A stretch of DNA of 64,000 nt, from positions 129,001 through 193,000 of the forward strand of contig PNKX01000002.1 in assembly GCA_013822725.1 (NCBI GenBank), in the 5' to 3' direction. The stretch is from Pirellula sp. (GTDB taxonomy: Bacteria > Planctomycetota > Planctomycetia > Pirellulales > Lacipirellulaceae). Made by a program: the position numbers and the translations under genes. The notes beneath the pieces are model-generated. The model worked only from the letters and a program-made list of their open reading frames with translations. It was not told the origin of the DNA and ran no database searches. Of the stretch, positions 53,276 to 61,806 are shown one piece after another; position 1 is the stretch's first letter; the number at the start of each line of letters is the position of its first letter.

Positions 53276-54391
53276 ATGACTCTCCGCAATGAGCGCCGTG
53301 CGAGTCGCTCTGCATTTACGCTCGTGGAACTGTTGGTGGTCATCGCCATCATCGGCGTGCTGGTGGCGCTGTTGCTGCCGGCGGTGCAGGCGGCCCGTGA
53401 AGCGGCGCGGCGGACGAAGTGCGCAAACAATCTGCGCAACCTGGCGCTAGGCGTCATCAACCATCACGATACGAAGCTGCACTTCCCAGTGCCGACGAAT
53501 AATCGCGAAGGAACGAACGACGATCCGATTCGTGATCAGCGGCTCTTCTCGAACTGGGCGATCGCCACGCTGCCGTACATCGAGCAGCAGGCGTTGTTCA
53601 AGCGGTTTCAGATCAGCGACGCGATTCGGTTGTGGAATCCGGGCAATGACGTCAATCTCGAACCGCGCGGCCAGGAAATCGAGGTGATGCTCTGCCCGAG
53701 CGATGAGGGGCAGGGGCAGAAGTTCGCGGACAGCGGCGGCAACTGGGCGCGCGGCAACTACGGGTTGAACGGCTTTCAATTCTGGCCCAATTCATTCCTG
53801 GCTCGAGAGGCGGCGGGCGACGGCGCCGCGGGAACGACTGATTTCTCCAAATACCTCGACTTTGTCATTGGCATGGGCGGAATTAACGGCCCCAAGATGA
53901 ACATCAAGCGGATCACCGACGGCACGACGAACACGATCATGATCGCTGAAATGCGGGTCGGCTTGAGCCCGCGCGATCGTCGCGGGGTCTGGGCGATGGG
54001 GATGTGCGGTTCCAACTTTCATTGCCGTCACGCCTACAATGGCGTGACGGGTCCGAACTCTTGCAAGGATGGCGGTGACGACACCTACGGCGCGCCGAAC
54101 ATCATCGCCGACGTCGGCGAGGCGACGATGCGTCAGGAGTGCATGCATACGAACGAGGATAACAGCGGCCAGTCGACGGTCCGCAGTCGACATGCAGGCG
54201 GCGCGTTTGTCGCGATGGCCGACGGCAGCGTGAAGTTCGTCAGCGACTTTATCGACGGCGGCAGCGTTGGGACGGGCGGCTACTTGGGTTCCACCCCGCC
54301 CGGCGTTGATATTCAGGAGAAGAACTTCGGAGCTTGGCAGCGGCTGAACGTCTCGGCCGACGGTTTCGTCGTCTCTCAACCCGATACTTAA
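53276..54391 (+). CDS. DUF1559 pilin-like protein (module 2)
   Basis: 371 residues. Prepilin-type helix [20 protein letters not shown] (about residue 15 on) preceded by RSA, so again Ala at the cleavage position. The DUF1559 body has conserved cysteines (EVMLCPSDEG, MGMCGSNFHCRH) and the C-terminal hallmark AGGAFVAMADGSVKFVSDFI. ATG 53276 follows GGAGG at the right distance; longer in-frame starts add Arg-rich sequence before the signal. It precedes a lipoprotein gene by 30 bp and the GH26 gene beyond, repeating the order of module 1. Confidence 0.93.
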   Translation: MTLRNERRASRSAFTLVELLVVIAIIGVLVALLLPAVQAAREAARRTKCANNLRNLALGVINHHDTKLHFPVPTNNREGTNDDPIRDQRLFSNWAIATLPYIEQQALFKRFQISDAIRLWNPGNDVNLEPRGQEIEVMLCPSDEGQGQKFADSGGNWARGNYGLNGFQFWPNSFLAREAAGDGAAGTTDFSKYLDFVIGMGGINGPKMNIKRITDGTTNTIMIAEMRVGLSPRDRRGVWAMGMCGSNFHCRHAYNGVTGPNSCKDGGDDTYGAPNIIADVGEATMRQECMHTNEDNSGQSTVRSRHAGGAFVAMADGSVKFVSDFIDGGSVGTGGYLGSTPPGVDIQEKNFGAWQRLNVSADGFVVSQPDT

Positions 54392-54421
54392 CGGATAGGC
54401 AATTCGCAGGAGCAGGCGTCG

Positions 54422-54856
54422 ATGTCGAAGGAATGGTGGAAACGGGCCGCGCTGATCTTTGCATCGGCTGCGCTCTTCGGATGCGGCGATGCCAGTCCAT
54501 TCGACTATGTGCAGGTCTCGGGCAAGTTGACGTACGAAGATGGCACGCCCATACCGGCAGGCGGAATGGAACTGCAGTTTTTTGCTCAGGACGCCAAACC
54601 GGTCAACGGCGCTCACCCCCGACCGGCCGGAACGAAAGTCGACGCGAGCGGCAACTTTGCCAACGTCACCAGTTACAAATACGGCGACGGATTAGTGCTC
54701 GGCAAGCACAAAGTGTCGATCGACTATGCGACCGACGCCAAGGGAAAACTGCTTGTTCCGAAAGACTACACGCATGGCGGGACGACCTCGCTGATCATTG
54801 AGATCACGGAAGATTCGGCGGATGTTCCGCTGGAAATCAAAGTCCCGCGACCTTAG
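54422..54856 (+). CDS. Small lipoprotein with transthyretin-like fold candidate
   Basis: 144 residues. Signal ends in LFGC (C21): KRAALIFASAALFGCGDAS. The mature part (VQVSGKLTYEDGTPIPAGGM, VDASGNFANVTSYKYGDGLV, LGKHKVSIDYATDAKGK) has the seven-strand layout of the carboxypeptidase-regulatory-like domain common in planctomycete lipoproteins that follow DUF1559 genes. It sits 30 bp after DUF1559 and 26 bp before GH26, so the three are surely one transcript. It may anchor or chaperone a pseudopilin; not proven. Confidence 0.88.
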   Translation: MSKEWWKRAALIFASAALFGCGDASPFDYVQVSGKLTYEDGTPIPAGGMELQFFAQDAKPVNGAHPRPAGTKVDASGNFANVTSYKYGDGLVLGKHKVSIDYATDAKGKLLVPKDYTHGGTTSLIIEITEDSADVPLEIKVPRP

Positions 54857-54882
54857 AAGTCTCGCGGACAAGGGAGTTCAGC

Positions 54883-56625
54883 TTGTTTTCGCGCGTCGTC
54901 CAACATCTTCGTGTAGCTGCTTGGTTCTTGCTGGCAATGGCCGCGGCAGAGCCAGACGCCATCTTCGCACAGAACCTGCGCTATGAAGCCGAAACGGCGC
55001 AGCGCACCGGCGTCAACGTCGCGAACTCCGTCGGCGGCTACTCAGGTACCGGTTACGTCACCGGCTTCGACAGCGGCGCTGGGACCGACAAGGTCCAGTG
55101 GCAGGTCGACGTTCCCAACGGCCTCTACGAAATGTGGGTCGGCTATCGCTCGCAGTTTGGCCAGAAGGGGTACAACTTTCACGTCGACGGCGAAGCGGGG
55201 AGCGGCATGTTCGATCAGTCGAACACGTTCACGTCCGACCGCGCTGGGCTGTTCAATTTGCAGAATCCCACGAACACGTTTTCCATCGAACAGAGCTGGG
55301 GTTACTACGACGTCGACTACGTCGAGTTCCGGCCGTTCACGCCGCCGACGCTGTCGCCGGTGTCGCCGCAACTGGTCGATGAACAGGCGAACGCCCGCAC
55401 GCGGTTCTTAATGAACTACCTCACCGATATGTACGGTGAGAAGACGCTCTCGGGCCAGCAGCACAACGTCAGCCAGAACCAGTCGTTTCCTGGGGCGTCG
55501 TATCTCGCCAAGTCGGGAGGACTGACGCCGGCGATTCGGGGATCGGACTTCATCGAGTACTCGCCGTCACGGCGGCAATTCGGGTCGAACCCCCGCAACG
55601 AGACGGAACAGACGATCGCCTGGGCCCAGCAGACGGGCGGCGTCGTCTCGATGATGTGGCACTGGAACGCCCCGGCGAACCTGATCAATCAAACCGGCAA
55701 AGAATGGTGGCGCGGCTTCTACACCGACGCCACGACATTCAATCTTCCCGGTGCGTTGGCGAACCCGAGCGGCAACGACTATCAATTGCTGCTGCGCGAC
55801 ATCGACGCCATCGCCGTCGAGTTGCAGAAGTTCGAAACGGCTGGCGTGCCAGTCATCTGGCGACCGCTGCACGAGGCCCAAGGGGGCTGGTTCTGGTGGG
55901 GAGCTCACGGGCCCGAGACATATAAGCAACTTTGGAATCTCACGTACGATCGGCTCACGGAACACCATGGCCTGCATAATCTCATCTGGGAGTTCACCTC
56001 TTCCGCGGCGGAGGGCAACTTCCTCGATTGGTATCCCGGCGACGACGTCGTCGACATGATCGGCCTCGACGTTTACACCGACGCCAGCGCGAGCATGAGC
56101 GGCCAGTGGTACGACATGGTCGAAGAGTACGACGGTCGCAAGATGATCGCCCTCTCAGAAACGGGCACGCTGCCCAACGCCAACGTGATGGATCAGTGGG
56201 ATATCAACTGGAGTTATTTTTCGCCCTGGAGCGGGTCGTTCGTCGACGCCTTCACCGCCCAGCAGCTGCAAGCGACGCTGGGGCACGAGAACATCATCAC
56301 GCTCAACGAGTTGCCAATGATGCCCTGGAACGCCGCGGCGCCGCAGTCGGGCGATTTTAATGACGATGGGATCGTCGACGGCGCCGACCTGCTCGTGTGG
56401 CAGCAGCAACTCGGGCAAAGCGGCGATCTGGCCGCGGACGGCAACGGCGATGGCGCCGTCGATGCGGACGATCTGGCCGTGTGGCGTAGTCAGTTCGGCC
56501 AAACCGGCGGGGCGACCATTCAACAAGGAAGCGTGCCCGAACCGGCTGCCATGGCCCTGCTGGGGATGGGCGTGGCGAGCCTGATTGCCGCGCATCGTTC
56601 GCAACGACGCCACGGGCGTTGCTAG
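54883..56625 (+). CDS. Modular beta-mannanase: CBM35-like, GH26, dockerin-like, PEP-CTERM
   Basis: 580 residues starting at TTG 54883, with AGGGAG in place. Signal peptide to about AIFAQ30. A CBM35-like module covers 33-150 (LRYEAETAQRTGVNVANSVG ... WGYYDVDYVEF). GH26 catalytic domain, about 165-485: acid/base E331 in WRPLHEAQGGWFWWG, nucleophile E426 in ALSETGTLPN, plus LSGQQHNVSQ and MMWHWNAP near the start. Dockerin-like EF repeats follow (DFNDDGIVDGADLLVW, 491-506; DGNGDGAVDADDLAVW, 519-534), then PEPAAMALLGMGVASLIAAH. It hydrolyses beta-1,4-mannan, apparently attached to the cell envelope. Confidence 0.94.
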   Translation: MFSRVVQHLRVAAWFLLAMAAAEPDAIFAQNLRYEAETAQRTGVNVANSVGGYSGTGYVTGFDSGAGTDKVQWQVDVPNGLYEMWVGYRSQFGQKGYNFHVDGEAGSGMFDQSNTFTSDRAGLFNLQNPTNTFSIEQSWGYYDVDYVEFRPFTPPTLSPVSPQLVDEQANARTRFLMNYLTDMYGEKTLSGQQHNVSQNQSFPGASYLAKSGGLTPAIRGSDFIEYSPSRRQFGSNPRNETEQTIAWAQQTGGVVSMMWHWNAPANLINQTGKEWWRGFYTDATTFNLPGALANPSGNDYQLLLRDIDAIAVELQKFETAGVPVIWRPLHEAQGGWFWWGAHGPETYKQLWNLTYDRLTEHHGLHNLIWEFTSSAAEGNFLDWYPGDDVVDMIGLDVYTDASASMSGQWYDMVEEYDGRKMIALSETGTLPNANVMDQWDINWSYFSPWSGSFVDAFTAQQLQATLGHENIITLNELPMMPWNAAAPQSGDFNDDGIVDGADLLVWQQQLGQSGDLAADGNGDGAVDADDLAVWRSQFGQTGGATIQQGSVPEPAAMALLGMGVASLIAAHRSQRRHGRC

Positions 56626-56753
56626 CGTCGGGATCGTGGCCTGCAATCGATCTTGACCCATCTGCCGAACTGGGACACATTCGCACGATCTTGCGCTGGC
56701 CGGAGGCCCGCGCTTCCCCCGCATACTTGCTTTCTGCGCAATGGAGTGACGTG

Positions 56754-57353
56754 ATGAAGCGAGACCTCGACCTGGCCCGCCAGCTGCTGCTGGAAATCGA
56801 AAACCGCGGCGCCGATTGTTCCGTGAGCGTCCTACGCACCGGCCCGAACCACGAGGCCGAGGAGCGCGTGCGCTACCACCTGCGTCTGCTGATCGACGCT
56901 GGACTGCTCAAGGAAGTCGACCGCACCGCCGGCGGCGTCCCCTGCCTGCGCCTGACCGACGCGGGCCACGAGACGATCGAACTGACCCGCAACGAATCGC
57001 GTTGGCGCGAGGCGAAGTTCACCTGCCAGGAGCGGATCGGCGGCCTGTCGCTCGGCGTCATTCGCAGTCTGCTCACGCACTGGGCGTTCTCGACGCCGCG
57101 GGTTCGTCCCCGTCACCGTTACACGATGGAGGCCCCGGCGCTCGTCGAAGGCCGTTACCGCGGCCGGCGTTCGCCCTATCGGTTCGAACCGTTCCTGGAG
57201 AGCGAAGTCGACGCGATCGCTGATGACGACGTCCGTTACGTCCGCGTGCGTCCGACCCGCCTCGACGGCTGGCGGTACGACGGGCTCGAGACGGAAGCCG
57301 TTCGCCCGGCCGACTTCGCCCTCGAACCGACGCTACCGGAATACCTGCTGTAG
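56754..57353 (+). CDS. DUF2513-like protein
   Basis: 199 residues. The N-terminal half is the DUF2513 winged-helix pattern: MKRDLDLARQLLLEIENRGA, EERVRYHLRLLIDAGLLKEV and PCLRLTDAGHETIELTRNES. The second half is longer than usual for DUF2513 and Arg/Tyr-rich (RVRPRHRYTMEAPALVEGRY), possibly a second domain. DUF2513 occurs on phages and as transcription-factor-like proteins. GGAG lies upstream of ATG 56754. A perfect terminator follows, separating it from the fatty-acid cluster. Confidence 0.75.
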   Translation: MKRDLDLARQLLLEIENRGADCSVSVLRTGPNHEAEERVRYHLRLLIDAGLLKEVDRTAGGVPCLRLTDAGHETIELTRNESRWREAKFTCQERIGGLSLGVIRSLLTHWAFSTPRVRPRHRYTMEAPALVEGRYRGRRSPYRFEPFLESEVDAIADDDVRYVRVRPTRLDGWRYDGLETEAVRPADFALEPTLPEYLL

Positions 57354-57413
57354 CCGGCAGTGGGCAGTGGGGTGAAACCCCACACGCCGCTGAACTATCG
57401 ACATCGTTTCACG

Positions 57414-57449
57414 AACCGCCGCCTCCGCGTCGAGGCGGCGGTTTTTTTC
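57414..57449 (+). terminator. Rho-independent terminator after DUF2513-like gene
   Basis: AACCGCCGCCTC and GAGGCGGCGGTT form a 12-bp stem around CGCGTC, directly followed by seven T's. It closes the transcription unit before the fatty-acid cluster. Confidence 0.93.
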
Positions 57450-57544
57450 GTTGGCGCCGGTTACGCAGCCCGCTCGCGGCCGCAAACGGCCCCAATTCCG
57501 CCGCTCTCCCGCATCCAACGCCGCTCGACCCGCGAAACGTTGGC

Positions 57545-58879
57545 ATGCGGCAGCGAATTGCTATCATCGGCGCGGGAGTGAGCGGGCTCGTCTGCGCGCG
57601 GTTGCTCGCGACGCTGCACGACGTCACCCTCTTCGAAGCCGATGACCGCCTCGGCGGGCATGCCCGGACGGTGGAGTTCGCAGCCTACGGCCAACCGTAC
57701 GCCGCCGACGCCGGCTTCATGGTCTTCAACGACCGGACTTATCCCAACTTTATCCGGCTGTTGAAGCTACTCAACGTCGCCTCGCAGCCAAGCGACATGA
57801 GCTTCAGCGTGCGCGTCGACGGGCGCGATCTCGAGTACCAAGGGAGCTCGCTGAACGGCCTCTTCGCCCAGCGGCGCAACCTCGCCCGGCCGAGCTTCCT
57901 GCGAATGCTGCGCGACATTGTGCGGTTCAATCGCGAGGCGTCGCAGTCGCTTGCCAGCGATTTGATCGACGCTCCCGATCTCACGCTCGGCGAGTTCGTG
58001 AGAGGCGGCGGCTATGGGCATGAGTTTCGCGACCACTATCTGCTGCCGATGACCGCCGCCATTTGGTCGGCGCCGCCGCAAGCGGTCGAGCAATTTCCCG
58101 CCGCGTTCTTATTCCGCTTCTTTCAGAATCATGGCCTGATCCAACTTCGTGATCGTCCGCCATGGCGGACGATCACCGGCGGCTCAAGGCGCTACGTCGC
58201 CGCGCTCACGGAGCCGCTCCGTGAGCTGGGCGCCATTCGGGCGAGCACCCCCATCGCCGCGGTGGAGCGTCGCGAGTCAGTCGGCGTCATCGTTCACGAC
58301 GCCGCGGGCCATGCGGAACTGTTCGACGTCGCCGTCCTAGCGACGCACGCTCCGCAGGCGCTGCGCCTGCTTGCCGATCCGACGCCGACCGAACGACGGA
58401 TCCTGGGCGCGTTCGCTAATCAGCGAAACGTCGCGGTGCTTCACACCGATCAGAGCCAACTCCCCCGCCGGCAGCGGGCCTGGGCCAGTTGGAACTATCG
58501 CGTCGGCGGAGACGTAACCCGCCATGCCACCGTAACTTACGACTTGAACCGGTTGCAGGGAATCGGCGCGCCGGGGCCGATTTGCCTGACGCTGAATCCA
58601 GACGCCCCGATCGCGGCGAAGAGCGTGATAACTACGTTTGAGTTCGCCCACCCGCTCTATTCCACCGCCGCCATCGCGGCGCAGCGCGAGTGGCCGCAAC
58701 TCCACCAGCACGATGCGACCTCGTTTTGCGGCGCCTATTGGGGGAATGGCTTTCATGAAGACGGCGTCAACAGTGCCCTCGCAGTGTGCCGGCGTTTCGG
58801 CGTAGGACTCGACGACCTCGTTCCATGCAAAGCTGTCTCTACCAGGGAAGCGTCTTCCACGCTCGCCGCGAGCCGGTGA
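57545..58879 (+). CDS. FAD-dependent amine-oxidase-like protein (COG2907 type)
   Basis: 444 residues. The FAD dinucleotide fold opens the protein: IAIIGAGVSGLVCARLL (GxGxxG at 9-14), with FEADDRLGGHARTVEF as the second ADP-binding block. Later blocks are YAADAGFMVFNDRTYPNFIR, MTAAIWSAPPQAVEQFPAAF and FCGAYWGNGFHEDGV, typical of COG2907 proteins that travel with DUF1365 and Cfa genes. In Rhodobacter the related UfaO contributes to furan fatty-acid formation. It is first in a tight cluster; the next gene overlaps by 55 bp. Confidence 0.9.
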   Translation: MRQRIAIIGAGVSGLVCARLLATLHDVTLFEADDRLGGHARTVEFAAYGQPYAADAGFMVFNDRTYPNFIRLLKLLNVASQPSDMSFSVRVDGRDLEYQGSSLNGLFAQRRNLARPSFLRMLRDIVRFNREASQSLASDLIDAPDLTLGEFVRGGGYGHEFRDHYLLPMTAAIWSAPPQAVEQFPAAFLFRFFQNHGLIQLRDRPPWRTITGGSRRYVAALTEPLRELGAIRASTPIAAVERRESVGVIVHDAAGHAELFDVAVLATHAPQALRLLADPTPTERRILGAFANQRNVAVLHTDQSQLPRRQRAWASWNYRVGGDVTRHATVTYDLNRLQGIGAPGPICLTLNPDAPIAAKSVITTFEFAHPLYSTAAIAAQREWPQLHQHDATSFCGAYWGNGFHEDGVNSALAVCRRFGVGLDDLVPCKAVSTREASSTLAASR

Positions 58880-59631
58880 GCCATCGCTTTCGCTACTCAG
58901 TGGCGATGGCATACCTCGACCTCGACGAGGCGACGCAACTGTTGCGCGAGAGTTGGCTGGCGTCGGCGTCCCGCTGGTCGCCGGTGGGGTTTCGAGCGGC
59001 TGATCATTTGTGGGGCGTTGAAACTTCAAACCATGACGACGACCCGTCTGATGCACCCGCGCGTCTTGCCGACGAAGTTCGCCGCCATGTCGCGAGGGAG
59101 ACTGGCCGCAGTTGCGCTGGGCCCGTCCGCTTGCTCACACAACTGCGGCAATTTGGCTGTTATTTCAGTCCGCTGAATCTTTTCTACTGCTTCGCTGATA
59201 AGAGCGCAGGCGCACCACAGGCGATTGTCGCCGAAGTGAGCAATACTCCGTGGAACGAACGGCGGCTCTATCTTCTCCACACTGGGAATCAAGTAGCGGG
59301 GCAGGGGAGCGCGCTTCGTTACCGTCATGCAAAGGACTTTCACGTCTCGCCTTTCATGGGTCTCGACGCGACGTACGACTGGCGCCTCTCGATTCCCGAC
59401 GAGCAGCTCCGCGTTCGCATTCGTTCGACCAGCGGGGCCGGACCGCCGTTCGACGCGGCGATGTCGCTCCGGCGTCGCCCCTGGAGCGATCGCGCCCTGG
59501 CCGCAACGTTGCTCCGATTTCCCGTCTCCAGTTTGCAAACCCTCGCCGCGATTTATTGGCAAGCCTTTCGACTCTGGCAGAAGCGATGTCCGTTTCATCC
59601 CCATCCGAACTCGATCCCCGCCGCCGCCTGA
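58825..59631 (+). CDS. DUF1365 family protein
   Basis: 268 residues. Hallmarks are MQSCLYQGSVFHARREPVSH at the start, FGCYFSPLNLFYCF, EVSNTPWNERRLYLL and KDFHVSPFMGLDATYDWRL. The biochemical role is unknown; the family is nearly always encoded between a COG2907 protein and a Cfa-like methyltransferase, as here. It overlaps the preceding gene by 55 bp and the following one by 46 bp, so translation is coupled. ATG 58825 matches the usual YxGxVxHxR start of the family. Confidence 0.93.
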   Translation: MQSCLYQGSVFHARREPVSHRFRYSVAMAYLDLDEATQLLRESWLASASRWSPVGFRAADHLWGVETSNHDDDPSDAPARLADEVRRHVARETGRSCAGPVRLLTQLRQFGCYFSPLNLFYCFADKSAGAPQAIVAEVSNTPWNERRLYLLHTGNQVAGQGSALRYRHAKDFHVSPFMGLDATYDWRLSIPDEQLRVRIRSTSGAGPPFDAAMSLRRRPWSDRALAATLLRFPVSSLQTLAAIYWQAFRLWQKRCPFHPHPNSIPAAA

Positions 59632-60908
59632 CCAAGCGTGGCCGACGCGGCGTCGAGTCGACTGAATTCGTCGCGGCTCCGCTCCCACTCGGCGTCACGA
59701 CGCGTTGGCTCCGTGGGCGAATCATCAGCCGCTTGGCGTCGCTCGACCTGCGCGACGTTGAAATCGCCGACGCCGCCGGCGTTCATGCGTTTGGTCTGAT
59801 CGAGAAAGCCAACGACAGTAGCGGCGATGGCGATCGTGCCGCGCGGATCGAAGTTCTTGATCCCCGCTTCTATCGCTCGGTCGCCTGCGGCGGCAGCCTT
59901 GGCTTCGGCCGCGCGTACGTCGACGGCGAATGGACCACGCCTGACCTGCCGACCCTGCTGCAGCGACTTGCTCGGGCCACGGTAGGCAACGCCCGCGTCG
60001 AAGGCCCCGCCACCTGGCCGGCACGAATCGCCCGCACAATTCGGCAACTCGGCCGCCGCAACACCCGTCGCGGCAGCCGGCGCAACATCCACGCCCACTA
60101 CGATTTGAGAAACGAGTTCTTCGCGTTGTTTCTCGACGAGTCGATGACCTATTCCAGTGGCCTCTTTGAAGGCCCGGAGACGACGCTCGCCGAGTCGCAG
60201 ATCGCCAAGTACGACCGAATCGCCCAGCGATTGCAGCTGAACCAGCGCGATCACGTCGTCGAGATCGGCTGCGGTTGGGGTGGCTTTGCCGAACATGCGG
60301 CGAGTCGTTACGGTTGTCGCGTGACTGGCGTCACGATCTCGCAAGCACAGTTCGACTACGCCCGTCGCCGGATTGCTGCGGCGGGGCTAGATGATCGCGT
60401 CGAAATTCGCCTCTGCGACTACCGCGATCTGCAGGGCCGCTACGACAAACTCGCGTCGATCGAAATGATCGAAGCGGTCGGCCACGAGTTTCTGCCGACG
60501 TTTTTTGCCAAGTGCTCGTCGCTGCTCAAACCCACGGGATTGATGATGCTGCAGGCGATCACGATTCCCGATCAGCGCTATCGGCACTACCGCCGCAGCG
60601 TCGACTTCATTCAGGAGTACGTTTTTCCGGGCGGCAATGTGCCGTCGGTTGGCGCCATCTGCGACGCGGTCGCCGCGTCGACGGACCTGCGGCTGCTGGA
60701 ACTCGCCGACTTCGCCGGTGACTATGCCCGCACGCTCCTCGCGTGGCGGGAGGCGTGCCAGGCGAACGCCGCTCGCATCGCGGCGCTAGGTTTCGACGAC
60801 CGTTTTCAGCGGACGTGGGACTACTACCTCTGCTATTGCGCCGCTGGTTTTCTGGAGCGGCAGATCGGGCTGGCCCACATCCTGCTCGCCAAACCGCAGG
60901 CTCGATAA
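59586..60908 (+). CDS. Cyclopropane-fatty-acid-synthase-like methyltransferase (first copy)
   Basis: 440 residues. An N-terminal lipid-binding region (IEVLDPRFYRSVACGGSLGF, GRAYVDGEWTTPDLPTLLQR) precedes the AdoMet domain: HYDLRNEFFALFLDESMTYS at about 171-190, motif I EIGCGWGGFAEHA at 226-238, and YRHYRRSVDFIQEYVFPGG as the CFA-specific substrate block. It methylates or otherwise modifies the double bond of phospholipid acyl chains at the membrane. UfaD of Rhodobacter belongs to the same superfamily. ATG 59586 lies inside the end of DUF1365; upstream frame is not conserved. Confidence 0.93.
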   Translation: MSVSSPSELDPRRRLTKRGRRGVESTEFVAAPLPLGVTTRWLRGRIISRLASLDLRDVEIADAAGVHAFGLIEKANDSSGDGDRAARIEVLDPRFYRSVACGGSLGFGRAYVDGEWTTPDLPTLLQRLARATVGNARVEGPATWPARIARTIRQLGRRNTRRGSRRNIHAHYDLRNEFFALFLDESMTYSSGLFEGPETTLAESQIAKYDRIAQRLQLNQRDHVVEIGCGWGGFAEHAASRYGCRVTGVTISQAQFDYARRRIAAAGLDDRVEIRLCDYRDLQGRYDKLASIEMIEAVGHEFLPTFFAKCSSLLKPTGLMMLQAITIPDQRYRHYRRSVDFIQEYVFPGGNVPSVGAICDAVAASTDLRLLELADFAGDYARTLLAWREACQANAARIAALGFDDRFQRTWDYYLCYCAAGFLERQIGLAHILLAKPQAR

Positions 60909-60912
60909 CGCT

Positions 60913-61701
60913 ATGTTATTCGACGTCGTTCTGCCGCTGGCGATTGGCCTTGCCGCCTCGTCTCTCGTGATGGCGGCGCTTTGGTTCGTCCAACGGCGAA
61001 CCGGTAACGCCGGGATTGTCGACGTGGCGTGGGCGGGCCTCGTGGGACTGTTGGGGCTCTTCTTCGCCGCGTGGCCGGCGGGGATCCTTTGGCTGCGCAT
61101 GCTGGCCGGCGCCATGATCGCCGGCTGGTCGCTGCGGCTCACGATCTATCTCTTTCGTCGCGTCGTCGGTCACCCCGAAGAGGGACGCTACGCCGAACTA
61201 CGTCGACGTTGGGGCGATCAGGCTGAGCGAAAACTTTTCAGCTTCTTCCAAATTCAAGCCCTCGCTGCATGGTTATTCGCCACACCAAACATGGCGATTG
61301 CTCGTAGCGCGACCCCCCCGCGAGAGTGGTGCGTTGCCTTCGCGGTTGTTCTCTGGTTCATGGGAGTCGGCGGCGTTTCCCTGGCGGATTGGCAACTTGC
61401 CAGGTTCAAACGGCGTCCGGAAGCGAAGAGCCGTACCTGCCGCGAAGGTCTCTGGCGGTACTCGCGGCATCCCAACTACTTCTTCGAATGGCTGCACTGG
61501 AACAGTTACATTCTGCTAGCGACCACATCCAGTTTCTGGTGGGCTCCCGTATTGGTCGCATGCGGGCTACTTTACTTGCTGCTTTTCGTCACCGGCATAA
61601 AGCCGACTGAAGCGCAAGCCATAGCCTCCCGCGGCGACGATTATCGTGACTACCAACGGACGACGAGTCCATTCTTTCCGTGGCCGCCGCGAACCAAATG
61701 A
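60913..61701 (+). CDS. DUF1295 (steroid 5-alpha-reductase-like) membrane protein
   Basis: 262 residues, almost all hydrophobic helices (FDVVLPLAIGLAASSLVMAA, VDVAWAGLVGLLGLFFAAWP, LLYLLLFVTGIKPTEAQAIA). The C-terminal signature REGLWRYSRHPNYFFEWLHW, followed by RGDDYRDYQRTTSPFFPWPP, is that of the steroid 5-alpha-reductase/isoprenylcysteine methyltransferase fold, which uses NADPH or AdoMet in the membrane. In this gene context it probably reduces or modifies an acyl chain. It starts 4 bp behind the methyltransferase gene. Confidence 0.93.
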   Translation: MLFDVVLPLAIGLAASSLVMAALWFVQRRTGNAGIVDVAWAGLVGLLGLFFAAWPAGILWLRMLAGAMIAGWSLRLTIYLFRRVVGHPEEGRYAELRRRWGDQAERKLFSFFQIQALAAWLFATPNMAIARSATPPREWCVAFAVVLWFMGVGGVSLADWQLARFKRRPEAKSRTCREGLWRYSRHPNYFFEWLHWNSYILLATTSSFWWAPVLVACGLLYLLLFVTGIKPTEAQAIASRGDDYRDYQRTTSPFFPWPPRTK

Positions 61702-61806
61702 TCGCGTCGCATCGGAAAATCGTGGATCATGGAGATCCACGATGATTTGCCAGCGCTGCGACGTTTGACTTGCTACCCTCTGAAGACTGCACCTCGAATT
61801 ACATCT

